A DNA stretch of 64,000 nt from Channa striata (lineage: Eukaryota > Chordata > Actinopteri > Anabantiformes > Channidae), in contig CM065188.1 of assembly GCA_033026295.1 (NCBI GenBank), positions 17,563,354 through 17,627,353 of the forward strand, written 5' to 3'. Made by a program: the position numbers and the translations under genes. Every line of letters starts with the position of its first letter. Within the stretch, counting starts at the first letter, position 1. Below the pieces are notes generated by a model, which worked only from the letters and a program-made list of their open reading frames with translations, had not been told where the DNA came from and searched no databases. This document shows positions 10,269-20,780 of the stretch, piece after piece.

Positions 10269-13139
10269 TATTTAGAAGTTGTACAGTCACTACAACTGAT
10301 TTTATTTTTGATAAAGATGTTTTTAAGTGTGGAAAAATGACTCTTCTACCCCTAAAACACTATTGTTGACCTGAATGGATAGCTTGGTTATTTTCAGAAC
10401 AAATCATATACCTGGATTATTCATCTGTGCTGTTGGACCTCAGTTGTTGACTAGGCTCGCACTCTATAGACCCCAGAAGCCCGTTGCTGGTCGGGGCCTT
10501 TACAGAGGTAGGGCTGGTGTGTCTAACTTGAAATCTGTTTGAGCCTGGCAAGATGGCTTGATGTGGGCTACTGCAGGAGCTGTTCTCTGGCTGCGTTTGA
10601 GATGATGCTCTTCAGGCAGGCCTAGTTGGCATTTTCATAAGAGTCTTAATATTTGTACATTAAACAACTCACCTAATTTGTAGGCGTGTTGCTGTGTGGA
10701 GACATTTTATGCTGCTAAGTCTACAGTGAGTCACTTCTGTCCATGTGTTGCACCAAACATCCCTGGAGGAAAGTAAAATGAGTTCTTGGTAAGAGAGCGG
10801 AGGATGTTTCCTCCCGAGGTAACGTGCACTGGTTTAATTTGTCCTCCTCCTCATACTTTCCCCCCTAAGATTTACTGTCTGCTGTTCTGCCCATGTAAAG
10901 TTTGAGTTTATTAGATTATGTTTTCTTTGTCTTGTTTAGTTTTGTTGCTTTTCTTGTGTAGACGTGTGTTAGACGAGCTGAGGTAGACAAGCACCGTGCG
11001 AGAGATTCGCAGTGTGTAAGTTTGTAGCGTCTCTGGGTTTTTAGCGTGAGGCTGGTGTTTGTTGGGGCTTAATGTGGCATCTCCCCACTGCGAGTCCTTA
11101 CAGGTGGCTTATGTATTTGCATATTTTCAGATGCTTAAATAGATTTAAAATGTATGTATAATACCAGTGTACAGATTATTCAGTTTCTCACATTTGGTTC
11201 TGGTATGTTAATAAAACTTTTTTGTAAGTTTCATGCACGTCTTCTGCTCTAAGTATGATGTGAAATTAGATATTTCACCCCTGACGGAGGTCACACAACA
11301 AGCGTCCGTCAAAAGCAGACTCTGTTACCAGAAGTGAGCAAGCCATCGGAAGATCAGCACGTCATCCCAGAGGACGAGTAACTGTCTCCAAACCACTTCT
11401 CCAGCCGGGAAAAAGGCAGAACACTGACAGTGAGCGTTCAGACAATTCTGAGTTAGTGTTTCACTAACTCTTACTTTTCCATCTAAATGTAAATGGAGTT
11501 TGAGTTTTCAACCTTGACTCATTTCGCCAAGCTGATGTGCTGTATCAAATTTCTTTAGCGACAAGGAATAATGCAAAAATATTAGTCCTGGCTGGACGGT
11601 TACATACCAAGGATGGAGAGGATACGTTGACAATAAAAAAAATGTAATTAAACATTTTAGCTCTAAATATCAATGATCAGGTGCAGTGTGTCGGACATTT
11701 ACAGACAAGAAATGTTAGTGTAGAATTAAAATAAGTTAATTTCTCAGATGTGACGACCAAACACATGTAAACGATCAGGTCTGTGTTATCCTGCATCTTA
11801 CATTGGTTTCAAATTAAGAAAACATCTTATCGTGGATGTAAAATTCTAAAACGCGATGAGAAGGAAACAAAAACTGTCACTGTCCTCACTGCTGCTGACC
11901 GCACTGGCGAAGGGATTAGTTGATGCAGTTTGTCACAGTGACTTTTCATTTTGAAAGTATGAGGATGTAACAACTGATGAACACAAAACACCAGCCGCGT
12001 CCGTCAGCAGCTGCACACAAACCTCAAACCTCCACAGGTTTAACAGGTAAGAAGCCAGAAAAGCCACGCTGGATGTGACTGGCACAGCAAACGTTCTGAT
12101 TTCTCAATATTTTAGTGGAGCAATGATGACCTCTTCAAAACCAACGTTGACTGTTCTCAATAAAAAATATTCATGAACTATGTAACTGTCATAGTAAAAT
12201 GTAACGGATATGTGAACTTTTCATCTTCAGTTGTCACGTTGAATCCTTTAAAGTTGAACACTTTAAATCAAAGCTGCTGTGAAGTGAGGGAGTTTCAGAA
12301 CTGGTCAGACAGCATTCACGGACTGACTGGAATCCGCTGCTTGTGACGTTAACCAGGAGAGAAGTCACGTTCTAGGAGGTGGCGGCTGTGTCATTTTTGC
12401 CTTGGGCTGTTGAAACCAGCACAAAAACATTTGCTTTTTATTCGAGAAACTATCTTAAATGTGTAGTTATGGTACGTGTAGGTGTACTGTCCCTGCAACA
12501 GGTAAGTAGTATGATTACTGCTGCTTCGGGAGCTTCTCCTTTGTCCAAATGTGTCAAATATTTAAATGTGAAGCTGTGGAAAATGTTAAAGTAGCTAAAG
12601 TTGTCATGTGGTGTCGTGCTGATCAGAGCTTGTTGTGACTGTCTACATCAATTTCTGTTGTGATGAAAAGCGACCACGTCAGTGTGAGCATTCTGTATGT
12701 GTTCTTTAAAAGTCAAACAGAGGAAGCAGACGTGGATTTTAAAGAGAACAAGCAGCTGCAGTGCCACCTAGCAGAGAACATTTGTACAGGATTATTAGGC
12801 TTCACGTCTTGTGTTTCTACTAGAGTTCATCGGCAGAGACCTGACTGACCCGTATCCAGCTGTGTGTCCTTGAGTACTCCACAACTGAAATGGCCAATGC
12901 TCTGTCAGGTCTGTCCAACACACTCTGAGTCACCGTGTACGGGAATTCTGGCACTGAGTATAACGCTGAGCCAGGAGTAGCCCAGATGACCAATAAACCC
13001 ACCCTGGTTCAGATTCACAGATGGTACATCCTGCTCTGCTCGACACCACCCTAAGACTAAAAGGGCACAAAAAGGTGCTTGTTCGACCCAGAATCGCTTA
13101 AAAAAAAAAAAGAAGTAGATGTAGCTTTTCATTCACCCA
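10269..13139. other. intergenic DNA, no gene recognised
   Basis: Only short open frames occur here (such as 12379-12594 and 12660-12848), without domains or consistent splice signals. An AATAAA lies at about 11210-11216 in TTAATAAAACTTTTTTGTAAG, preceded by a segment that could be an old LTR, but no paired LTR was found. Otherwise I see nothing. Confidence 0.45.
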
Positions 13140-13310
13140 TTCACACCAGACTTACACGCCGATGGCGATGGCTGCCATGCAACGTGCTCACCCGACCCAT
13201 CGGGAGCAACTTGGGGTTCAGTGTCTTGATCAAGGACACGTTTTAGCTAGGATGGACCGAGGATCAAACCACTGACCCTGTGGTCCTAGACAACTGTCTT
13301 ACCTTTTCTT
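13140..13310 (-). repeat. SINE fragment, reverse orientation
   Basis: The + strand reads GGAGCAACTTGGGGTTCAGTG, then GTCTTGATCAAGGACACGTTT and AGGATCAAACCACTGACC. These are the reverse complement of the same tRNA-headed SINE body seen at 5690-5950. The copy is diverged and its ends are uncertain. It lies upstream of NLR-2. Confidence 0.6.
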
Positions 13311-14008
13311 TTACAGTATCTTTTAGTTTTCAGAATGTTTGAAAATACCTGAGAATAGTGGGACAAAAATGTGTGTTTGTGCTAAAAAAAGTAAATGTCA
13401 AAACTAAAACCCTCTGAAAGGAAGAAACTGTGGGTAACGGGTGTGATAGTTACAACCTAAAGCCTAATCGATGCCTAACCCATGAATAGGAAAATAAACA
13501 ACTGTCTTTTCATACTTGGGGACATAATCCTTCTTGTTGTGTCCATAGAGTCCAGCAGTAAACACATATGTCCATGCAGCACCAAGCTGAATTGGACCCC
13601 ATATTTATGGTGTGTAAAGGCAAAATAAGGTTTGATGTACTTTTGCTGTAAATTAAACTTTATCACATTTTGGGTTTTTTTCTAATTATTTCAAGCATCT
13701 TGAGGAGAACATTGTCACGTTTGTGAAGAATGAGATAAAGAAGTTCCACAAAGTTCTAGGTCCAGATTATCCACAGTGCTTAAAGCAAGTGGACAATGAT
13801 GAGAAGGTGCTGGACAGAGAGGAGGACGTGCAGAGAAGGAGCATCAGAGAGGCTTTTCTGAAGACCACCCTGCATTTTCTGAAGCAGATGAAGCAGCACA
13901 AGCTGGCTGACTGTCTGCAGAGCAGTAAGAGGCTTTTCAATTCTTTTAGCACATTTTCACTAACATCCACTCAGCAACAAATCGTACTTTTATCCTGTCT
14001 TAACACAG

Positions 14009-15774
14009 GAAGCATTGCTGCTGTATGCCGATATCAACTCAAATCTAACCTGAAGAAGAAGTTTCATTACGTGTTTGAGGGGATCACTAAGCCAGAAAAC
14101 CCAGCTCTTCTGAATGAAGTCCAAACAGAGCTGTACATCACAGATGGAGCATCCGGAGAGGTCAATAATGAACATGAGGTCAGACAGATTGAAACAGCAT
14201 CCAAACTAAACAGGCTAGAAACAACTATCAGACATGAAGACATTTTTAAAGCCTCACCTGGAAGAGACGGACCAATAAGAAGAGTGATGACAAAGGGAGT
14301 GGCTGGCATTGGGAAAACGGTCCTAACACAGAAGTTCACTCTAGTCTGGGCTGAAGACAAATCCAACCAGGACATACAGTTCACATTTCCACTGACTTTC
14401 AGAGAGCTGAATGTGCTGAAAGAGAAAATGTTCAGCTTGGTGGATCTTGTTCATCTCTTCTTTCCTGAAACCAAAGGAATCTGCAGGTTTGAAGAGTTCC
14501 AGGTTGTGTTCATCTTTGACGGTCTTGATGAGTGTCGACTTCCACAACAATGAGGTCCTGACTGATGTCACAGAGTCCACCTCAGTGGATGTGCTGCTGA
14601 CAAACCTCATCAGGGGGAACCTGCTTCCCTCTGCTCGCCTCTGGATAACCACACGACCTGCAGCAGCCAATCAGATCCCTCGTCACTGCGTTGACATGGT
14701 GACAGAGGTCAGAGGGTTCACTGACTCACAGAAGGACGAGTACTTCAGGAAGAGATTCAGAGATGAGGAGCAGGCCAGCAGAATCATCTCGCACATCAAG
14801 ACATCACGAAGCCTCCACATCATGTGCCACATCCCAGTCTTCTCCTGGATCACTGCTACAGTTCTGGAGGATGTGTTGAAAACCAGAGAGGTAGGAGAGC
14901 TGCCCAAGACCCTGACTGAGATGTACATCCACTTCCTGGTTCAGGCCCAAGGGAAGAATATCAAGAATCACAGAGGAGCTGATACAGATCCACACTGGTC
15001 TCCAGAGACCAGGAAGATGATCTTGACCCTAGGAAAACTGGCTTTTGAGCAGCTGCAGAAAGGAAACCTGATGTTCTATGAATCAGACCTGAAAGAGTGT
15101 GGCATCGATATCAGAGCAGCCTCAGCGTTAACACACATTCTTAAACAGGAGAGAGTACTGTACCAGGACAACGTGTTCTGCTTCGTCCATCTAAGTGCTC
15201 AGGAGTTTCTAGCTGCTCTTTATGTCCATCTGACATTCATGAATTCTGGCATTAATCTGATGACAGCAGAACAAACAACTTCCCTGATGTCTAAATTACT
15301 TAGAAAAAAACATCACACACATTTCTACCAGTGCGCAGTTGACAAGGCCCTGCAGAGTAGAAATGGACACTTAGACCTGTTCCTCCGCTTCCTACTGGGT
15401 CTTTCACTCCAAACCAATCAGACTCTCCTACAAGGACTGATGATACACATGGGAATAAGCTCACAGACCAATCGAGAAACAGTGATGTTTGTAAAGGACA
15501 AGATCAATGAGAATTTATCTTCTGGGAGGACCATCAATCTGTTCCACTGTCTCGATGAGCTTAATGATCGTTCTCTAGAGGAGGAGATCCTATTGGACCT
15601 CAGGTCAGGACGTCTTTGCACAGATACCCTGTCTCCTGCTGAGTGGTCAGCTCTGGTCTTCATCTTACTGTCATCACAAAAAGATCTGGACGTGTTTGAC
15701 TTGAAGAAATACTCTGCTTCAGAGGAGGCTCTTCTGAGGCTGCTGCAAGTGGTCAAAGCCTCAAAGACAGCTCT
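14009..15774 (+). pseudogene. NLR-2 FISNA-NACHT exon with an 11-bp frameshift
   Basis: The acceptor is TTAACACAG and the donor GTAGGT. FISNA and the P-loop read in frame up to DGLDECRLPQQ and a stop at 14551-14553. Relative to NLR-1 (1475-1492) the sequence has lost 11 bases between two GACTTCC direct repeats, leaving one copy. Downstream, the frame starting near 14531 carries the rest of the domain (FHNNEVLTDVTES to VFCFVHLSAQEFLAALY) without another stop before the splice donor. This single lesion therefore explains the broken frame. Confidence 0.88.
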
Positions 15775-17339
15775 GTAGGTGCACTGACAAATACTGATAG
15801 ACAGGGTGTTTTCAAATAATGAAGGTCTTCTGAAGGTCTTCTGAAACCAAGACATAAATGTACCTACTTAGCACTGGAGTTTGCAGTTGTATATAACAGG
15901 TCTTTAGTTATCAAATAATGATGATGATGAATAATGATTATGAATAATCATATGTGTTTGTAGCTGGGGCAGCAGGTCACAGCCCCCCATTTCTTTTGAG
16001 GGGAGATGGCTGGTGTCTGGCCCTGTGGCCTCTTTGATCTTCCATGTGATTTCCACTCTCTCCTTGTCTCCTTTCCAGTAAGTTTTATTGCCTGCATTAA
16101 GTTCAGTCAGAGTGGATGCTGGCCACTGGTGGGCTGAAGTCGTCAGGTCTTTCCACAGATTTTTAGAAGGATTCACTAATCCACCGGTTTAAGGACATTT
16201 GTCTTTCTCCTTCAGTATCTATATGGTCAATTTGTCTATATGCTTTGGGTTATTGTGATGTTGAAAGTTAAACTTTCTTCCCATCTTTAGTTTTCTAGCA
16301 GAGGGAAGCAGGTTTTCCTCCAGAAATTGATGGGACTTTGCTTCAGGTTCCTACTGAAGAGCAACATTCTCATTCTTCCAGATTCCAGCCCCAAAAATTG
16401 CCTGGTCCTGGTCGTCACACTTTCTCCTTTTTAGGGCCTACATAGCATGAGTACATGCATATGCTAATCTCTACACATACACATTGCAAACAATACCTCA
16501 GCTAGTGAATTGATTTCTGATAATAAAACAAGATCATTTTCAGAGTTTGCGACACATTAGAGAAATCTATTCACCTTTTTATGACTGTACTTTAGCAAAG
16601 ATTCTAAATGGAAAAATCCTTTTTCAGCCAGTGTGCATCAAGTTGCATGACCAATATTTTTTACTGCTCGTCAGGTTGGGTTTCGTGCACAAGGATATTT
16701 TAACATGTGGATCAGAGGATCCAGAGTTTGAACCATTAACCACGAAGTTCACGACCACAACCTCCACGTCACATCATGGTTTTACACAACAGAATTTCCC
16801 TTGTGGGATCAATAAAGTTGTTTGAATCTTAGATCTTGAATCTTGAAAGTTCTGCCACTCATCTACAAATAAAGGAGGTCATGTGTTACATTTGCTGAAC
16901 AAACTGTAATGGAGACGCCCCGATACTAACACCACTATCATTTTACTTGTACTTAAAAAAATTCTCTGGTTCTGTTCCCGATGAGTGTTAATCACACCCT
17001 GTCTGAGCAGGCGACGTCTGTGGTGTCGAGCCGTTTTAATATTAATGGAAAGTGATTATCATACAGCTGCTTATGGATTATCTAAACATTCAAAGTGTAA
17101 CCACTAAGGCACTTTCTATAGTGTCCACTGACACGCTACTGTGGGCTTAACTAACTCTCATTGTTTGCTGGGATTTGACCATATGTTGGGATCCTTAAAA
17201 AACCCTTTTCAAGGACATAATTTAGATTCTCTCAATAGAAACGATTCTGACACATTGTCAATAGATGTCAACTCTAAAATGTTTACACCAAACACAGACA
17301 CTGTTTTAATCATTGTTTTCTTCTCTAACTTCCATTCAG
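15775..17339. other. NLR-2 intron with unclassified and retroposon-like sequence
   Basis: It contains low-complexity ATGATGATGA near 15916 and an unclassified degenerate segment at 15960-16440. No exon-like unit with LRR similarity is seen between the NACHT exon and 17340. Confidence 0.45.
16780..16855 (+). repeat. LINE 3' tail with GAATCTT repeats
   Basis: The sequence TTGTGGGATCAATAAAGTTG followed by degenerate (GAATCTT)n units is the common 3' terminus of fish non-LTR retroposons. It lies in the NLR-2 intron. The 5' extent is unclear. Confidence 0.6.
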
Positions 17340-17513
17340 GCTGAGTGGCTGTAATCTCTCAGAGAAAAGCTGCAATGCTCTGTCGTCAGTTCTCAGCTCC
17401 CAGTTCTCTAACTTGAGAGAGCTGGACTTGAGTAACAACAACCTGCGGGATTCAGGAGTGAACCTGCTGTCTGCTGGACTAAAGAGTGCACACTGTAGAC
17501 TGGAGACACTCAG

Positions 17514-18540
17514 GTTAGATCCAACTGTGAGGCTTTTGTGTGACACTGTGTTACACCTCTATCGTTAAATTCAGCAAAGTCCATTTTTTCTGCAACCTGA
17601 GAGACTGTGCAAGTCATACCTCTCAACGCAAATTCAGCAAAGTCATTTTTTCTGCAACTGTGCAAGTCATACTCTGCCCCAGGTCATTGTAAACTGAAAC
17701 TCTCTTAGTTGTAAGTCACCCTGGATTATTTTAAGTGTCCTGATAAATGAAATTGGTACTGTCTCCAACGGAGCAGTTAACATGGTGTCATGCTAGAGGT
17801 GGTGCTGACAGCATAAACTGAGCCTGTGGCTCAGTGTTAACTCTCAGAGTAACAGGTTGGAATATCTGTGGCTACTAGGTGAGAGTTTTATGTTCGTTGA
17901 ACTGTCCACCATAAAAAGGTTTTGTAATTGTTTTATACTCTGTAGGTGTTCAAATTTTACTGTTTTTATCCCCAAAGCTAAGCCTTTAAACTCAGTTTTC
18001 ATCCTGGGAACTTTAACTCTTTCCCAGTAAAAACCACTGGTTTGTAAAACTTTACATCAGCTGTGAGCACTCAGAGAACCTGAAGATTTGTTTCTTGGGT
18101 AATCACAGGTTCAATTCACATACAGGGTGTAAATTTTACTAGTTTACTGGTTTACTGGTTCTAATGTTTTGGCCACCCTATTTAAAATAAATTCAGGTGC
18201 CAAGCCCGAAGTTTTGCCTTGTCATTTTTATTGGCTTGTTGAAATAAAAAAGGTTTCAATTATTTGTTGAATATTTGTTGATTTCTTTTTGGTAAAACCT
18301 TCCAGGACCTGACTGTCCACTCTGCACCTGACTTTAGCCTAGAAGACAAAGTTTAGGGAAAACTCGTCCAGGCGCTGATCGAGTCACGTGACAGACGGAG
18401 GCTGCATTTATGCCTGACTAAAAAGTGTGTTTTAAAATCTGAGCGTAAAATTTAAGTGTTTGCAAATTATCTTCATTAGGAGGTTTGAGGTAAAGTAAAA
18501 TTTACAGCAACAGAAATATGCTTAATGTTCCATAACATAA
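17514..18540. other. intergenic, possible NLR-2 3' remnants lost
   Basis: No further LRR, connector or SPRY exon is recognisable after the LRR exon that ends at 17513. A local near-repeat occurs at about 17575-17675, where TTCAGCAAAGTC, TTTTTTCTGCAAC and TGTGCAAGTCATAC each appear twice. No gene is seen. Confidence 0.45.
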
Positions 18541-18830
18541 CAACATTCACCGGCGAAATGAAGGCGATCAGGCAGCTGCTCGGTCGCCTTCGTTTCGGAT
18601 CCGGACGTCATGGTCGGCGCCAGCGAACCAGCTGATTTCTGAAGGTGAGACAAGCGCAGGTTAGTTGACGAGTTTCTCTGGCTGAAGGTTTGACTCGTTC
18701 CCTTTAACTTTGCGGCCTGCTAACGGCCTGCTAGCTGCCGGCTAGCTGCGCGGGGCTCCCAGTGTCACGGACGCAGAAACGTCGTGTCCTCTGTCCGTCG
18801 TGTCTGGTTCGACGGTTCGGTCGACGGGGT
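18541..18830 (+). promoter_or_regulatory. CpG-rich promoter and non-coding first exon of the small-ORF gene
   Basis: Local CpG density rises sharply from about 18550 to 18830, while the flanks are AT-rich. A strong donor (TCTGAAG then GTGAGAC) ends an exon at 18644. Two short upstream ORFs lie in this exon: 18558-18635 (25 codons, arginine-rich) and 18610-18642 (10 codons). The second stops two bases before the exon end. They overlap in different frames, so at most one is used per scan. The transcription start cannot be placed exactly. Confidence 0.55.
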
Positions 18831-19289
18831 CCGTTGGAGCTGTGACTGTTGGACTGTTTCCACTCAGTGCTGCTTCATATTCTGCAGGATAGTTGTGAAC
18901 TTTCAGTGAGTTTCGCCTGAAACCAGAAACTGCAGCACGTGTTAATGTCCCTTCCTGGTTTCAGGAGGTTTCACTTGTTTTTCATTGAATTTAGAGTTTT
19001 ATGCTCCTAAATGTCTTTTTGCGTCCCTTGGTTCTAGTTCTGTGTGTATGAGAGAGAAACGTTCCTGCCTTCGAGCCCCAATTCTTTGGGGATTTTGAGT
19101 TTAAGTGACGTCATCAGGTGGAGTTGAGCATTTGATGACGTGACCCAAACTGAAAACCTCCTTACTATGATGTCATGTGGAGACGTTTTTCAGCCAAAAA
19201 AAAGGACGTTAAGAATCATTTATTTAAATGTACTCTCCACATCGAAGGCATGAGATGAATGAAATTATTCAAATCTGGGTTTTATGTTG

Positions 19290-19360
19290 TACAACATGGG
19301 CCTTCAGTGTCTTGCTCAACGACACGTGGTCGACCTGCTGCTTGCACACAGCAGTATTTT
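19290..19360 (-). repeat. SINE fragment, reverse orientation
   Basis: The text CCTTCAGTGTCTTGCTCAAC followed by GACACGTGGTCGACCTG matches the reverse complement of the GTCCTTGAGCAAGACACTGA core of the SINE at 5690. It lies in the first intron of the small-ORF gene. Confidence 0.5.
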
Positions 19361-19465
19361 TTTGAATCCTAGTGTTTTATCGGTGTTATTGGGAAAAATG
19401 ACGACAATAGAATTGCATCACTGCAAAGCTGACGCTGTCTGTGTTTTCTGCTCTGCAGCTCAGTC

Positions 19466-19663
19466 ATGGGCCTGCGGGCGTTCTGGACCAACTACAAGGT
19501 CTTGATTGTGATGGGCACAGGTCTTGGTCTGATTCACTGGGGCTGGTACAATATGAGGTCGAACCCACTGCTGCACCCACCTAAAGAGGAGTACGTCCCT
19601 GAACCCGGCATCGTCACCTATGTTTCACCCACAGCTGCTGCGCCTGCTGCCAGAGACAAGTGA
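19466..19663 (+). CDS. small single-pass membrane protein, ORF 1 (65 aa)
   Basis: A complete 65-codon ORF lies in one exon (19459-19674), with acceptor CTCTGCAG and donor GAG/GTACGG. The ATG is seven bases into the exon and the stop is 11 bases before the donor, so the stop should not trigger decay. The protein has a short basic start (MGLRAFWTNYK), a hydrophobic segment at residues 11-29 ending in GLIHWGWYNM, and a polar, proline-rich tail (HPPKEEYVPEPGIVTYV). Such a plan is common in small mitochondrial inner-membrane proteins. No other start is plausible. An AATAAA at 19870-19875 could end an unspliced transcript. My best guess is the counterpart of the first small protein encoded in the MKKS 5' leader. 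This rests on size, order and synteny rather than alignment. Confidence 0.7.
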   Translation: MGLRAFWTNYKVLIVMGTGLGLIHWGWYNMRSNPLLHPPKEEYVPEPGIVTYVSPTAAAPAARDK

Positions 19664-20618
19664 ACCGCACTGAGGTACGGACCCGCCTCCGGCAGCTCGG
19701 CTCAGTTCTAACCAGCTGTAGTTCCTCTTCAGGTCCATTAGATGCTGCTGCACTGAAGCAACTCGTAATAACCAGCCTTCCAAAAATGTTAACGTAAGAA
19801 CGTTCATTCAAATTATAGACATTTTGTCATGTGTTCATCACACAGAAGGGCAATGCATTTCCTAAAGGAAAATAAAGAATGAGATTTGCTTGTGTCAGGC
19901 ACGTTTGACTCATAATCAAGAGAGCCGTGAGTCTGGAAGGAATATGGGAGGAGGTGGTGTTAAGCTAGAGTGGGTTAAATAGAACACAAAATTACAAGAA
20001 AAGGGGTAAAAATATATAAATAGTAATAATTGAGAAGAGAAGTGGTTGCTAATATCAGTTAAGATTTGCTAATAGGAACTGGGGGCGACAATGTAAGCGG
20101 GGAAAAAAACATCTTGTAATGTTTCTCCGTGTAAGGTTATCGTCCCGTTTCGACTGTTTCATGCTCTGAACCTGTTCTGAGCCTGTTTCAGCGCAGAAAG
20201 CATCAGTAAACACGAAAGAGTGCGTTACTCCAGCGTCTCCTGTGGTTGGCTTCTGCCTTTCTCAAGTTTGGGCAGTTGTTGAAGCAGAATCACCAGAAAA
20301 CCCCCTTAAGTTTTATCTTGTAATTACCAGATCTTATTTTAAGTGAAAACTTATTTTGTATTAAAAGTAACACATATCCATGCATTGTGCTTAAATATTG
20401 TAGAGAACAGCCCTCACACTTGTGTTACTCTGCAGTTCTAAAGTCAGGACCAGTTTCACGCGTGTTTTCAGTTGCCTCCACTTTGACACAGATTTCCTGC
20501 CTGTCAGGAGGAAACTGACGACACTAACTGCCTTCAATGTTCTTTTTGATTGCTGTTAAAGGACTAACTCAGAATCCAAAACCCTTTTTCTGTCGTCCTC
20601 CCCACACAGAGCGTCAGT

Positions 20619-20780
20619 ATGAAGCCTCGGAGCTGGCTCAGGAGGAACTGGATGTGGGCGGCCGGCGGAGCCTTCGTCACCATCCACGTGGTCACTTGGG
20701 TGATGCAGCGAACCATGAAGAGCGCTGCACGCTCGGAGGCTGCGCTCAAACAAAAACCTGCCCAGGAAAGAGTGGACTGA
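20619..20780 (+). CDS. small single-pass membrane protein, ORF 2 (53 aa)
   Basis: A complete 53-codon ORF lies in the next exon (20610-20897), with acceptor CCCCACACAG nine bases before the ATG and a strong GTAACT donor at 20898. The protein starts MKPRSWLRRNW, has one hydrophobic segment (about residues 11-29, AAGGAFVTIHVVTWVM) and a basic/polar tail (residues 30-53). The layout resembles ORF 1: N-terminal W and basic residues, glycines in the membrane segment, an I-H pair, then W and M before an R. The donor after the stop implies at least one further exon, yet no long coding exon follows in the window. An AATAAA at 21569-21574 could end a transcript carrying only the two small ORFs. It could be the second MKKS-leader protein. 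Confidence 0.65.
   Translation: MKPRSWLRRNWMWAAGGAFVTIHVVTWVMQRTMKSAARSEAALKQKPAQERVD

Larger units (their letters stand above)
13549..17513 (+). pseudogene. NLR-2: disrupted NLRC3-like FISNA-NACHT-LRR gene
   Basis: A paralogue of NLR-1 on the same strand. Exons: 13549-13609 (linker ending LDPIFM), 13696-13924 (helical, HLEENIVTFVKNE), 14009-15774 (FISNA-NACHT) and 17340-17513 (one 174-nt LRR exon). The linker exon has an in-frame TAA at 13559-13561, although an ATG at 13568-13570 could restart translation. The NACHT exon keeps Walker A (14296-14319) and Walker B (14503-14532), but an 11-bp deletion around 14537-14543 shifts the frame and gives a stop at 14551-14553. The rest of the NACHT exon is open in the new frame to the donor at 15775. 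No further LRR, connector or SPRY exon was found before 18.5 kb. It could at most make a short protein ending after Walker B, so I call it a pseudogene. Confidence 0.85.

Noticed and set aside
14447..15778. A separate NLR gene starting at an internal ATG in the NLR-2 NACHT exon
   Set aside because: It is the continuation of the NACHT exon after the 11-bp deletion and would lack the FISNA domain, Walker A and Walker B.
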